Positions 19,919 through 32,900 are shown, counted from the first letter of the stretch. The stretch is DNA of 64,000 nt from Schistocerca nitens (GCF_023898315.1 NC_064622.1:357969234-358033233), one strand, 5' to 3'. Notes: generated by a model not told the origin, from the letters alone. Translations and numbers: made by a program.

Positions 19919-21547
19919 TGAGGTGTGAAGCGGCTGGCGTTGGTGCCGTTGGTAGGTTGTCATCGTGTAATAGGGTTAGTGGCGTCTTGTTTTCTTCTCA
20001 TGTTTACTGGCGCCAGTGCGTTTGTTAGCGTTGTCTCTCCACGAGTGGCAGTAGCAGCAGTTATCGATATCTACTACTTAAGTACTATCTTTGGAAGGTC
20101 ATCAAGTGTTTTCCAGATCAAGAGTGTATCGGGTAGTTCAGTTGGGACACAGTAGCAGTGAGGTCCAGCAGTGCGAGGACATGCCGGGACCACTGGCGGC
20201 ACGCAGGCACTGCCGGATCACGGGGCTGTAGTTACGAGGGCGACAACCTCGTTCTCCACCGGACCCAGGACATTTGAGTTGAGTGAACATTAACCGAGTA
20301 GTGAAACCTCCACTATTTTGAGATCACACCGTTTGTTCGAACTTTGCTGCTCGCAGGGTTGCTGAGAAGAAGAACAACAAGTGGAGTGTTTGGAGCTGGC
20401 GAAAGTAATTAGCCATCGGCCACCTTTTATTATTAATCATTGAATTCCTTGTCTTTATTGATGAAGTTCAACCAGCGGTATTTTCTGCCTAGTGGCCGCT
20501 AACGCCCCAGTTACCTGTCCTGGGGGTTAGCGTATTTTTGTGGAAGTGTACCTTTCCTTGTGTTGCCGGTAAGTCGTGTAGTTCGACAGCCTCATTGATT
20601 GTGCTTCGGATATTTGTTTCTTTTGGACTACTTCGGTCGTAGTGGGTCCTTCTGCTTCTGGATGTTCTAAACACCGGATTCTGAAGACGCAGTGCTGTCT
20701 GCCAGTTCCGTCTTGCCTGGGTGGTTCCATCATTGTGTTGGTTATCAGACATTAGGTAGATGTTGCAAGAGTGTTGGCCTGCGTTTAAACTGTCACTAGT
20801 TTGAGTGAATACAACTCTTGGCTGCCTGTCTTGTCGTTAACGAAGTTGAGCGACATTCCCAGGTAGATCCTTGTAGCACTGTCTGAGGCTCACTTCTCTC
20901 TTGATTTGGTCAGATTGTGATATTTGTAAATAAAGCCTTCAGCTGTGAATGCAATTTGTCTTAAGAATTTTTAATTAGATATTGTCTCATAATAGTGAAA
21001 ATTTGATGATTGTGTTTTTTTTATAATATTGTAGTATCTCTTGAAAAAGTTAACTCGTTCTTAAGAATTTGCTATCTAGGCCTTCAGCCGTCAAATTGTT
21101 TTTTGAGTTATTACTATTGGGGCCTTCAGCCGACAAATACTTTGAATGTCTTGTCAATAAGGCCTTCAGCCATGAATGCAATTTGTCTTAAGAATTTTTA
21201 ATTAGTTATTGTTTCTTAATAGTGAAAATTTCATGATTGTCCTTTTTTATAATATTTTAGTTTTTCTTGGAGTAGTTAACTTGTTCTTAAGAATTTTCTA
21301 TCTAGGCCTTTAGCTGTCAGATTGTATTTGAGTTATTACTATTGGGGCCTTGAGCCGACAAATAAGTTGAATTTCTAGTCAATAAGGCCTTCAGCCGTGA
21401 GTGCAACTTGCTTAAGAAATTTTTTATTAGACATTGTGTCTTAACAGTCAAATTTGATAATTGTTCCCCATTGTCAACCTTATTTGCAATTGTTTTCAAA
21501 TAAAGTGTATGTGATAAAAAAAGACTTTCCCTAAGTACCACGTTTCA
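19919..21547. mobile_element. Solo LTR, 1629 bp, with 5-bp target duplication
   Basis: Starts TGAGGTGTGAAG and ends CCACGTTTCA, so it has the TG...CA ends of an LTR. The 5-bp direct repeat GCAGT flanks it at 19914-19918 and 21548-21552, and removing the insert rejoins a continuous mariner reading. No internal retrotransposon genes or second LTR are present, so it is most simply a solo LTR left by recombination. The retroelement family is not recognised; orientation is not determined, though AATAAAG signals near 20930 and 21500 favour plus. Confidence 0.75.
20935..21440. repeat. Tandem repeat, about 226 bp period, inside the solo LTR
   Basis: GCCTTCAGC followed by TGCAATTTGTCTTAAGAATT recurs at 20935, 21162 and, diverged, 21387, spacings of 227 and 225 bp. 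Within each unit the half-repeat GGCCTTCAGCCGACAAAT also recurs. About 2.3 units. It probably arose inside the LTR before or after insertion. Confidence 0.85.
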
Positions 21548-21660
21548 GCAGTGTTAGCCAACGAAATCGCTGAAGCGCAACCTTCATCTAACTGTGGGGA
21601 CAGACATTATTGTGCAATAGGATGCTTCCGTCAAACAATTCCTGGACGTTTCTATAAAGT

Positions 21661-22150
21661 CTCTTCATATTGCTGCTCACCAGAGTAACTTAAAGACCAG
21701 AAGGTCCCTACAGTCGAAGAAGAAAGTTGAATTACCTTAGTGGAATTTGTGTGAACAGCTTCGGTGGGGATATGTGAGATATTTCCACTGCTGGCTTTGC
21801 CATTTGCCCTCACGCCGTCGGAAAGCTGTCAGACGGAATCCTCTTGTTGTACAATAACACCCAGCCCTACACTGCAAAATTGACAAAGGCTACACTTAAA
21901 CGAATTGATTGGGAAACACTGCAGCATCCTCCGTACAGTCCAGATGATTCACCATGTGATTTTTACATCTTTGGCGACATGAAACAGGATATGTGCTGGA
22001 CGTCAGTTTCAGTCTGAAGAGAAAAATACAAGAGTGGATGTGGCTGTGGATCTGTCAGCAGCCAACTGCATTCTATGGAACAGGAATTGATTGTCTCGTC
22101 TCCACTAGGATATATGTCTTAACGCAAGTGGTGATTACTATTGAATGGAA
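21661..22150 (+). pseudogene. Mariner transposase 3' half B
   Basis: The plus strand reads LLYNNTQPYTAKLTKATLKR, then IDWETLQHPPYSPDDSPCDF and YIFGDMKQDM, the mariner DD34D core. As in half A, the second catalytic Asp is replaced by Asn, while the last Asp (PCDFYIFG) is present. The tail continues in a second frame with FYGTGIDCLVSTR. Frameshifts and stops make it inactive. Confidence 0.78.
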
Positions 22151-22367
22151 CCGGTCTATGGTCTCATTGTGGTGGGTGTTTGGTTTTCATTTGACTGTCC
22201 CTCATATTTATAATAAAACGTAAAAAGGAAACAATATTAGTAAAAACTTTTTGAACAATTTACTTGAATTTTTTCATGATATTTTAATGAACGTATGGCT
22301 AGATAAAGATATGAAGTCACTTTTAAAGAACTTTTAGAAGTTTTTGCTAACACCTTGCTCCGCTGTA

Positions 22368-22831
22368 CAGCGTGATCAGAAACAATACGCAAAGCTTGTA
22401 AGGACGTTGCAGGGTAGGTAGTGCTGAGAAATAATTATTAAGAAAAAATCGATATGTTTTGCCATTTCCAACATAATTAGCATTGAAGTTATCCAATCAG
22501 GTCACTATGGTCAGCTGTTCTCATATCATGGATGAGGATGCACAAGACTGCTCAGCCTTTGGCTTGGGCTAGATCCTTACTACCGACCGACGTTCAATTT
22601 TTATGTCACTTTCTTCTTCACTTTTAGCTGACCAAACAAAGAACACGTTTGGCGAGACTATCTCTTGTGGGCCACTTGAATTTTGACCCAAAGCAGCCTG
22701 ATTGATTAACATCATTGCTGATTAACTTGTAAGTTGCGCAACATATAGATTTTTTCCTTAACAATTATTTCTCGGCATGACCTGCAGTGCAACTCCCTTG
22801 CAAGCTTTTCAGAACATTTCTGACCACATTG
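22368..22831. mobile_element. MITE with long inverted ends
   Basis: A 464-bp non-coding element. The left end CAGCGTGATCAGAAAC and the complement of the right end CAATGTGGTCAGAAAT begin inverted repeats of about 90-95 bp, including GAGAAATAATTATTAAG on the left and GAGAAATAATTGTTAAG on the right. TA borders are at 22366-22367 and 22832-22833. It encodes nothing and would need a transposase from elsewhere, probably of the Tc1/mariner type given the TA borders. Confidence 0.82.
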
Positions 22832-24439
22832 TATAGTTACATACATTTATATGCCATATATATTCAAAAATATGTTTTCTATGTCGTCTGAACGATTATG
22901 GAAGTATCGCGAAAAATTTGAAATAAATCAGTCAAGAACTTTTCAGGATATTTGGTGACATCGCTAAACATCGACTTTTCTTTGTACAGTAGTACTGATA
23001 TGTTTAAATACTACTCTTTTCCCACAGTTTCTTCCGTGTATGCATTCAACACACATCCTACAAACACTTCCTCCTCCCCATCTTCATGTCCACCTTTTCC
23101 TCCACCTTTGTCTTTGTACACCTAATCCTTGCACCCCTGCCTGCTGAACATCTGCTCCCCACTTTCTCTCTATTCATCTCGTCCTCTCCAGTCTCTTTGT
23201 CCATACCCATCGCCACCTATTTCCAACCACACCTTCCTCACCATCTCTCTGTCCATATCCTCGTCCAATTCACTCTGTCCATCTATTCCTCCCCATCTTC
23301 CTTTTCCACCTGCCTACAGAGGCTCTGCTCACCTCACCGTCCTCATTCATTTCCATTCCCTTCTTCTCACTTTGTGGCACATATATTGCAGGGATCTTCT
23401 CCTCACCATCTCTTCCACGTTCCAGCCTTCTTCGTCTTCCCTCTCTCCATCTCCTTTCCCCTTACCTCTCTGTAATTCCTTTGCCTCCATCACACTGCAC
23501 ATCTCAGTTTTCTCCTCTCTATTATATCCCCTCACCTCTGTCTATACATCTCCTTCCTGTCATTGTCCTTCCCTTTATGTCCATCTCTTCCTTCCCCCGC
23601 TCTGCCTGTTCATCTATCCTCTAACCTGAATCTCTGCCTCTCCCCTAATTCCTTCTCTTCATTTGTACACCCCCTACTGCCCCCCCCCCTCTGTATAGCT
23701 TCCCTGCTATCCATTTCAGACCTCCCCAGCATTGCCCATGTGTATGTGTAGCACCTACAAAATGGTTCGATATAGTGGGCCCATTAATTCTGGCCTGTCA
23801 TGAATGGCAGTCTGCATGCCAGGGACTTTAAAACTCTTTTTGGTTCCTGACATGGGCTGCCTACAAAACAGGTCGATTAGGCAAGCCAATGCTATCCCCA
23901 CACAACATGCCAGTCATACAGGACAGCCTATGCATCAGAGCTGGAAAACTATTTCTTGCTCATGTGTCAGGAGCTGTAAACCATTTCTTGCATATGCATC
24001 ACAGACAGGAAAACCGTTTCTTCCCCTAACATATGCGCTGCGTACTAAAGCTGGTCGAAAATGCAGGAAATTACTGTTCCCAAACAACATGCCTGTCTAT
24101 ATGGCAGGACTCCAGAACACAATTTTTGCCTGTATCTCTGCTCCTTTGGGTGTGAGGCGATTTGTGTATCTTTGGTACAAATCGATCAAGGTGTTTGGGA
24201 GAATATCTTCAACATACTAATGGGATTGTCTTACTTTTCAGCAGGGTAAGTAAAAATTTTGCAGCCCCTGAAATGTAGGCTGCTTTGCCAGGAAGCTTAT
24301 TGTGTTGCAGTAATATCAGCATGCCTTACCGACGCTTTGCAGGGCAGCCAGTACGTCAGGGGTAAAGAAGATTTTCAAATCGCTGATATGTAGGCTGCCT
24401 GGCACCACAGGCCTGAATTTTCAACTTGACTGATAGGAG

Positions 24440-25555
24440 CTACATGTAGAGATAGGCAGCACTCAGCAGGCAGATTGGTGGGGAAGAACTTGTTGGGTAG
24501 AGAGGGAGGAAGGTGGACACCAGTAGGATAGAAGGAGGAGGAGGGCGAGGTGGCAAAAAGAGTGAGGATTGGAAGTAGGGAAATGGGAGGTACATGAGTG
24601 AAAGAAGTATGCAAGTGAAGCTGCAAAGAAAGGGCAAGCATATGTGTGCATGTGAGACAGAGAGAGAGAGAGAGAGAGAGAGTCCAGCATCTCCTCCAAA
24701 ACCCACAAATTTTCTACCGAATTTGCTGCAGAAATAACAAATTTCATGAATATCAGCAATGTAGTGTGCAGTGAAGTTCTAGCCCTCATAGGAGATATGT
24801 GAAAAAACGTATGTTTCGGACCTTGTGTGTAGGTGGCGCTGCTCGACTGGTTAGTGGTATGTGAGTAATATTAGGCAACCTTATTGTCCTTTTTTAAAGG
24901 GAAGCCTATACCTGCTTTTTCGACCTGATTTTTGGACAGCCAATGCGCTGGATGCAAAAGAATGATTTTGAAGCCCCTGCACAACTGCTGTGATATGGAT
25001 GTAATATTTGTCCATTTCACCAATATGTTTTTTAGGGCTGAACATGCAACTGTGCATGGCTCAGCAGAGAGAGGGGTGAGGAAGACAGATAGTTCAAGAG
25101 GAGATAAGGTTAGGTGGACAGAGAGAAGGGGAAGAGGAGAACAAAGATAGTGTGAAGTTGTGTGAAGTGGACAGAAAGAGGTGTAGAGGTGAAGAACAGA
25201 GAGAGGGGCGAGGAGTGGAAAGACAGAGAGAGTGAAGGAGGAGATGTACATACAAGAGGGGGTGGAGGAGATGTTGACAGAGAGGAAGAGCAGGTACGTT
25301 GTTCAAGTAATACTAGCATGCCTTTGAGGGACTACAAGTGCAGATAGGTACATCTAGCAGACAGAGGGGTGTGAGAAGATGCATATTGTGGGTGGAGGAG
25401 GACGTGATGGACAGAGACAGCGTGAAGGTGGATGAGATGGATAGAGAATGTGAAGGAGAGAGGCAGTGTAGATGGGAAAAACGAAGATTTAGGAGAGAGA
25501 CAGAGAGAGAAGGAGGAAGAGATAGACAGAGAGAGTGTGGAAGGGGATGAGTTTG
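24440..25555. repeat. Strand-inverted (GA-rich) stretch of the array
   Basis: At about 24440-24690 and 25060-25555 the plus strand is GA-rich, the reverse complement of the neighbouring blocks. The switch back to pyrimidine-rich sequence is abrupt at about 25556-25565. Part of the array has therefore been inverted. Confidence 0.75.
24655..24682. repeat. (GA)n microsatellite
   Basis: Pure AG dinucleotide run within the inverted part of the array. Confidence 0.9.
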
Positions 25556-26901
25556 ACAGAGTGTGTTTCCTTCCTTATATACTTTTGAACCATCCCTCTA
25601 CACCTTCCTCCTGCTTCCTGTGTCTTCGTCTTCCCCCTCTCTTTATGAATCTCCTCCTGCCCTCTTTTCCCTATCCACCTCTTCCTCTCCCTTTGCTTAT
25701 AAATCCCATCCTCCCCTCTCTATCCTTGCCCTTTCTCCTCTCTCTGTTTTTCTCCTCCTAGCACCTTCTCAATTTTCCATCTCAGACTTCTCTGAGCCAC
25801 ATCTATTTGCATGTCTAGTTCCTGTGAAACAAAAGGATAAAACAGTCTGATACGACTCATCTGTCGTGTTGGGCAGCATACACACCAGTGATGTGTGTAT
25901 TGCCCTGTATAGTGGGTCGATAAGGCAGACTAATGCTACTCCCACTGAAAGTGCCTGAAATGCAGTACCAATCTGCCTGATCAACTGCTGGTCTCTGTAT
26001 TCACTCGATCCTGCCCCTGTCTTTTGGTCCATTTGATCCTCTGTCATCTATTTGTCCAACTTTTGCTGCCCAGTCTCTGTGTCTCTCTGTCTCTCCAGCT
26101 CCTCCTCCCGCTCTTCCTTTTCCACATCTCTTTTTACTGCTGCCCCCTCCCTCTGCTCATCTCTGCCCATCCACACATGTGGCCTCTGCAGGGCACGCTG
26201 ATATTACCCACACTATATGCATGTTCCAGTCGCTCTGTGCATTTCCTCCTGTCCCTCTCTCTGTCTATCCCCTCCTGCTACCTCTCTTTGTCCATCTTCT
26301 CCTCCCCACTCTGTCTACCCCATCCTCTCTCGTTTCCCTGTCCATCCTCTCATGCTCCACCTGCTGTCCCCCCTCTCTGTCAACCCCTCTATTATCCATC
26401 TCAACTGTCCCCTGACTGACCCAATCTGCCTGTGTAGCTCCTGCAAAACAGCTCTATAAATCAGGCCAATACTGCTTCAACACAAGAAGCTTTGCCTGTC
26501 AGCCTGCATGTCGGGTGCTGGAAAATCGTTTCTTGCCTCTGGCGTGTAGGCTGCCCTGCAGAGCTGATTAATAAGTCAGGCTGATACCTTTCCCTTACAA
26601 TACACATGCTGTGCGGTGTAACATATATCTCAGCAGCTTAAATAAAATCTTTTTGCCCATGGCTCTACTCCTATTGGAGCTAGGAGGCTATAAACGCCAC
26701 AGTGAAATCGCCTAAGGGGATTTGGAGGAGATACTGGACATACATTCATACTTACTACTTACTGTGTTTCTTATGCAACACAGCGAATATATATATGCTG
26801 GGTTGAAATTTGAATAAAATAATTTTACAGATGTAGAAATACCCTTCCCAACTTTCCTTTGTCACAGATCACCTTCTTGTTGTTTCGATTTTTTTTCTGT
26901 C

Positions 26902-26904
<3 letters not shown>

Positions 26905-26952
<48 letters not shown>

Positions 26953-26964
26953 TCACACACACAG
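26905..26964. repeat. (CA)n microsatellite
   Basis: About 22 CA units, then CG and CTC interruptions and a few more CA units, within the array between two spacers. Confidence 0.92.
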
Positions 26965-29900
26965 TTGTCTTTTTCACTTTGTACGATGTTTTGCCCACAT
27001 ATGTGTTCGACTTATATATTGCACTAATCTCCTCCTCCCTCGCTATTTGCCCAACTACTCCTCTCCCACGGTCCGCCCATCTCCAACCTTTCGTCTGTCT
27101 CTATACCTATCTCTTATTTTCCACCTCTCTGTTCATCTCCTCCACCCCACACTTTTGTCCATCTCCATCTGCTGCCTCTCTGGCTTCTCCTTCCCCTCTC
27201 TCCTTCCCCTGTCTCACATTTAAACCTATCTTCTATCTACCTGTCTCCTCCTCCCTCCAATTTCCATCTTCTCCTGTGCCTTCCACCCATCTCTGTCCAT
27301 TTACTCCTCTAACCTCTCTCTCCATCCACCTGCTCCTCACCTCTCCCTCCCTGTCCTTCTCTTACTCAACCTCTATGTCCCTCTCCTATACTCTCTCACT
27401 TCTGTCGATCTCTCCTTGGCCTCCCTCTCTTTCCATCTCTTCCAACCCCCTCTCCCTATCCATAACCTTTTGTTCCCACTCTTTCATTCCATCTCCCCTC
27501 CCCACCCTATTATCTCCTCCAGCCCTCTTCACCCTATTCATCTCCTCCTCTCTTCTCTGCCTGTCTCCTCTCTTTGTTCATTCCATCCAGATGTCATCTC
27601 TCTGTCCATCTCCACATGCTACTTATCTCCCTATCAATCCCCTTATGACCACTTTTTCCACTCAATCTTCTGCCAGGAGAAGATCCATATGTGTAGCCCT
27701 AAAAACAAGTCAATAAAGCAGGCTGATACTACTTTCACATCTGTAAAGGATGGGAACCTACACATCAGGGGGCTGACAAAACCTTTCGTTGCCCCTCATA
27801 AGTAGGCTGCCCTGAAAAGTAGGTCTATAAGGCAGGCCAATACTTTCACCACGCAATATCCCAGTTGTGGAATGCTGCGTACCCAGCAAGGGCTGATAAA
27901 TCATTTATTGGCATTATCTCCGCTCCTGTGGGACCTAGGTGGCTCTAATCTCCACATTGCTGATTCTTGTGTGCCAAATTCTGTTCAAAGCTATCCAGGG
28001 ATTTGGCAGGACATAGATACGAGCATGCTGATTTGTATACATATTAGGCCTTGCTCAGATACATTTCGGAATATATGTTGCGGACATCTACTTCTCCCCT
28101 TCGCTGTGACCATCTCTTCCTCTGAAGCCTCTTTGTTCAGCTCATCTTACCAACTCTGTCTGTCGACCTCCTCCTACCAACTACCTCTGTCTCTCCATCT
28201 CCTTTTAAAAAGAAGGAAGGAAGATTTGGCTTTACGCCCTGTCAACACTGGGGTCATTAGAAATGGATTACAAGCTCGGATTATGTCAAGGATAGGGAAA
28301 GAAACAGGCATTGCCGTTTCAAAGGAACCATATTGGCAATTGCCTAGAGTGATTTAAGAAAATCACAGAAAACCTTAATCTGCCCACATTCTCTTTACCA
28401 CTCTCTTTGTCCACCCTCTCTGCTTCCTCCCTGTGAGCAATTTTTCTTCCCCTCTTCTCTGTCAACTTCCTCCTGCCATCTCTTACTTTTCCACTAGCCC
28501 ACTGCTCTTCCACTTCCACATATTACCCTCCCATCTCTGTCCATATTCTTCACAGCTCTGGCCTTTTCCTCATCCAGTATCTCTGTACATCATCTCCTTC
28601 CAATTTTTCTTTCCATCTCTCACTCTGGGGCCTGTTCATTCCCCAGTTTCTCTCTTACATCTCCTACTCCTTGTCTGTCTCTACATCTTCCCTCTACAGG
28701 TCTGTCCTCCCACTCCTTGCCCCTCATTTCGTCCAGTTCCTCCCTCTTCGCTATCCATCTCCTCCTCTGCACCTCTCCATCTATCTTCTTCCTCTCTATC
28801 TGTCCCTTCCCTCCTACACCCTCTCTTCCTGCCCTTCTTTCTCTGCCCATTGATGCCTCCCATCCTCTTACTCAATCCATACTCTTCTGCACTCTTTCTC
28901 CATCCATTCCCACCTCTATCCATTTCAATATCTCCCCAGCCATTCTCATCCTTAACTGTAGCGCCCGCAAAACAGACCAAAGAATGAGGTCTGTACTATC
29001 CCCTTAACACGTCTGTTGTGCAGGACAGACCAAACATCTGGGGCTGGAAAACACTTTGTTGCCCCTGATTAGTAGACTGCTATGCATGGCAGGTTGATAA
29101 TGCTGGCCGATACTATTCCCACACAGCATATCTGTCATTCAGGGCTGCCAACTCAGCAGGGCCTAAGAAACGTTTTTCCTGTATCACCATTCCTGTGGCA
29201 GCTAGGAGGAGGTTCTACCTCTCACAGCACTGATGCTCTCAAAGTGTGCTGTTTGTGCATGTAACTGAAATCGATCCAGGAGTTTCGTTGGAGATGCTGG
29301 GCATTCTCCTCTTTACCCCTCTCTGTGTACACCTCCTCCTTCTCCTTGTTCTGTCCACCTCATCCTCTTTCTGTCTCTCCATCTTTTCCTCTGTCCTCCC
29401 TCTCTAACCATATCCTCTTCCCTTCCTTGTGTCCTTCTAAGGCTCTCTCACTCTCTCTCTCTGTCTGTAGTTATTCCACATCTTACTCAGTGTCCATCTC
29501 TTTCTCTCCCCCTCTGTCCATTTCATTCTCTCTCCTCTCTCTCCCTGCCATCATCTCTCTTTGCGGATCCACCTATTCCTCTCCCTATCTCTCTCCTCCT
29601 ATGCCCTTCACCCTCTCACTATCCACCTCCCCTCTCCCTCTCTTTGTCCTTGCCCTCTCTCTCCATCCCCTTTTGCTCATTCTCTCTTTCCATACCCTGT
29701 TTTACTCATCAGCCTTACTCAGTATTGCCCATCTGAATGTGTAGCCCCTGCAAAACAAATCTACGAAGCTGTCCAACAATACTGTTGTATGCCTGTTCTG
29801 TAGGGATACCGACTCATCAGTGGCTTGAAAACCATTTCTTTTGTTACTGACCTATAGGCTGCCATGGAAAGCATGTCAATAAAGCAGGCTGATACTACAC

Positions 29901-32900
29901 CAACATAATACGCCTTCAGTGTGAGGGGAGACCATACATTGGGGCTAAAGAAGTGTTTTTTGCCCGTGACATCAAGGTGTCCCTGAAAAGCAGGTCGCAA
30001 GGAAGGCCAGTACTATCCCCACACTATGCTCCCCCTTTCCCCCCCCCCCTCCCGTATAGGGCAGCCTGCATGCCAGGGGCTGAGAAAACACCTTTTCACC
30101 CATAGCTCCACTACTATTGGAGCTAGGAGTTCCGAACCAACTGATGCTTAATACCAAATTTGGTTGAAATCGATCCAGTGGTTTACGTGGAGATACTGTA
30201 CCTAAATATAAACATCCTGCTACATACATATAGTAGACTTTTCCGTGTGACTTTCCTCACATACAAATTTGACACATATATTGCATTCATCTCCTCTTTA
30301 CCCCATCTGTGTCCACCTCTTCCTCTGTTCATCACTCTGTCTTCCTCATCCTCCCATCTCTGTCTGGCCATCTCCTTCCTCCATATCTTTGTTCATCTCC
30401 AAGCCCTCTCCCTATGTCTGTCACCTCCATTCACTCTCACTTTGTGTGTACCTCTCCTCCTGTCCCTACACTATGTCCCTGATTTCTGCCCCTTCTCCCT
30501 ATGCTCACTGCATGTCTGCTCATTGCTTCCACTCCTGTCTCTCTTTCCGCCTCCTCCTGCTCCCTATCTGTTAGTCAGCTCCTGCCTCTTTCTCTTTATC
30601 CCCACTGCATCTGGACCCATCTCTTCAATCGCTGTCTCACTTTCCTGCTGCCCCTCCACCATATGTATCCTCCTTCCCACCTCCCTAAAGCAGTAGCAGG
30701 GCAGTCTACACACTGGGGACTGCAACAGTCTACCTTGACCATGGCATCTATGCTGCCATGCCAAGACTGCTGATAGGGTAAGATAATACTACTCCCACAC
30801 CTCCCATTCCACGTCTGTCATTCAGGGGAACCTCCACATATACAGCTAGAAAATGTAGAAAATAGACACATAGGCTGCATACGGTATTGGTCTGCTTTAC
30901 TGACCAGCCCTGCACTCCAGCCTACATGTTGGGGCCTTGAAAACGGTTTTCCCTTGATCTATAGGCTGCCACATCTTGGGCTAGAAAATATACATGTAGG
31001 CTGTCCTGCAAAGAAGGTCGATAAGGCAGGCAGCCTATATGGCAGGAGCTGAAGAAACATGTTTGTGCTAATATCCATGCTCCCACAGGAGTTAGAAAGT
31101 TCTAACCCCAAAAATGCTGATACTCGTGAAGTTTGATATTTGTATACCAAATTCAAATCGATCAAAGAGTTTTCGAGGATATGTTGGATATACCTACGCA
31201 CATAATGCTTTGTATATGTACAGATAGTTGGGTAGACTTACCTTTTTAGCATGGCTTCAATTGTGTATGTGTTTGAGACATATGTCCACATCATTCTTCC
31301 CCATCTCTCTGTCCATCTCATCCTCACACATCTATCTGTACATTTCCTCCTTCACACTCTCTCTGTTTCTCCATCTTTGTCCTAATCTTTGTCCTAACCT
31401 TTGTCCCCTCTCTCTGACCATATATTCGTCATCCCTTCCTGTATTCACATCCTCCTTTGTCCATCTCGTGGTCCCCCCTTGGTTTCTCACTTGCCTATTA
31501 CTCGCAGTACCTACCACCTGCCTTCTGCTTCTCTCCCTCTATTCCCCTATCTGTAAATCTTTTCTTACCTCTCTCACTGCCAATTCCCTTCCCATCCCTC
31601 TCCCTATCCATCTCTCTGAACCCTGCTCTCTGCCCATCTCTTCCTCCTCCACATTCTCTAGCTCAGCTACACTTTTCCCTCTGATCTTCTCCTTGCCTTT
31701 TCATTCCATCTTATCCTACCACCTATCACTCTTTATCCTCCTTCTTACACTCTTCCAGAAGACCCTTTCTTGCTCCCCCTCTCTGTCCATCCATATCGCC
31801 CCCTTTCTCTGTATATCGTCATAAAACCCGATTCTGAGTGTCCTTTTGTCCTCTCTTCCTTCACATTCTGCTCTGTCCATCTCCTACTCCCCCCTACATA
31901 TGTTCATCTCCTCATCCCCGTCCACTCTGTCCATAGCTTCCTGCCCCTCTGTCCATCCCCTTCTCCCTATCTCTCGCTATCCATTCCTTCTTACTTCCTT
32001 CTCTGTCTATCACCTGCTCCTTTTCTGTCAATATCCTCCTTCCCTTTCTCTGTCCATCTCATCCTCCTCACATTATCCATATCCCCCTCTGTCCTCAGCT
32101 GAGCCAGTTGACTCTAGTAGCTCCTGCAAGGTGTGTCAATACAACCTGCAAAACAACTTTTGCTTTCTCCACCCTCTGTACCTACTTTCATTTCCTGCTC
32201 CCTCTACCCATATCATCCTTCTTCTCTCTCTGTCTGCTTCCTATCCTCTTTCTCTGTTTGTACATATCTTCTTGCACCCACCTCCCTACCCATCTCTCCC
32301 TCCTCTCTTTTCACCTCCTCTTCCTCCTGCTCCCTGTCAACCTCCTCCAACCCCTCTCTCTTTTGTCCATTTCGTCCTTCCCCCTACCTCTGTATCTTCC
32401 TCCCATTCAATCAGTCCATTCCTCCATTCCTCCTCCCTTTCTTCCTTTTCCATCTAGGCACTAGCGCTCTATAAATTCCACTTACAACCTGAATGTTTCC
32501 CACCTGCCCTCTATTTTAGTCCTTCTTCTAGCCATCTCCTCTCTTCCCTCTCCATTTCATCCTCCCTTCCCTGTCCAGCTCCTCCATTGCACCTCTCTGT
32601 ATCTAACTTCTCCTTCCCTCTCTCCCTATCCAGACTCCCCAGTCCTTTCTCTTTGTCCATCTCCCACTGCCGATCTGTCACTATCCATCCCCTCCTATCC
32701 CCAGCCATCTCCTTCTTCCCTTCTCTCTCTGTCCATCACCTCCTTCATCCATTTCAACCTTCCACCAGCCTTGCCTATTTGCTCGTGTGCCCCTGCCTAA
32801 CAGGTCGATAAAGCAAGCTGGTACTACTCCAACACAGCAAGTCTGTTCTGCAGAGCAGCCAATAAGTTGAGGCTAAAGAAACTTTTCTTGTCCCTGATGT

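Larger units (their letters stand above)
19650..21660 (-). pseudogene. Mariner transposase 3' half A, split by LTR
   Basis: The minus strand from about 21660 to 21553, continued at 19918-19650 across the LTR insertion, reads mariner motifs in order. LLHNNVCPHS stands where LLHDNARPH is usual; then come LLQHLLYSPEWSPYDFHIF and LDEEVQQFVQLWMSAV. The second catalytic Asp is Asn. The third Asp (PYDFHIF) is kept. There is at least one stop in the first segment. Continuity across the LTR supports the LTR boundaries. Confidence 0.75.
19636..22204. mobile_element. Composite of two mariner 3' halves, ends inverted
   Basis: Left end AGGGGCGCCAAACGAAAACT and right end (complement of GGTTTTCATTTGACTGTCCCT) are similar inverted repeats of about 33 bp, each continuing inward into CACCCACCA or its complement. 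Each end adjoins the C-terminal coding part of a mariner transposase pointing outwards: minus strand on the left, plus strand on the right. The two halves meet head to head near 21660. So both termini are mariner 3' ends and no 5' half is seen. A solo LTR interrupts the left half at 19919-21547. TA dinucleotides lie at both borders. Confidence 0.75.

Noticed and set aside
20935..21440. CRISPR-like or satellite array
   Set aside because: Repeats of about 226 bp without short spacers, in eukaryotic DNA and inside a defined LTR.
26859..27716. 285-codon open frame in the pyrimidine array (and several of 80-200 codons nearby)
   Set aside because: The translation is almost only Ser, Pro, Leu, Phe, Thr and Cys from CT-rich repeats. 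Stops are rare because pyrimidine-rich codons cannot form them. There is no domain and no conserved start.
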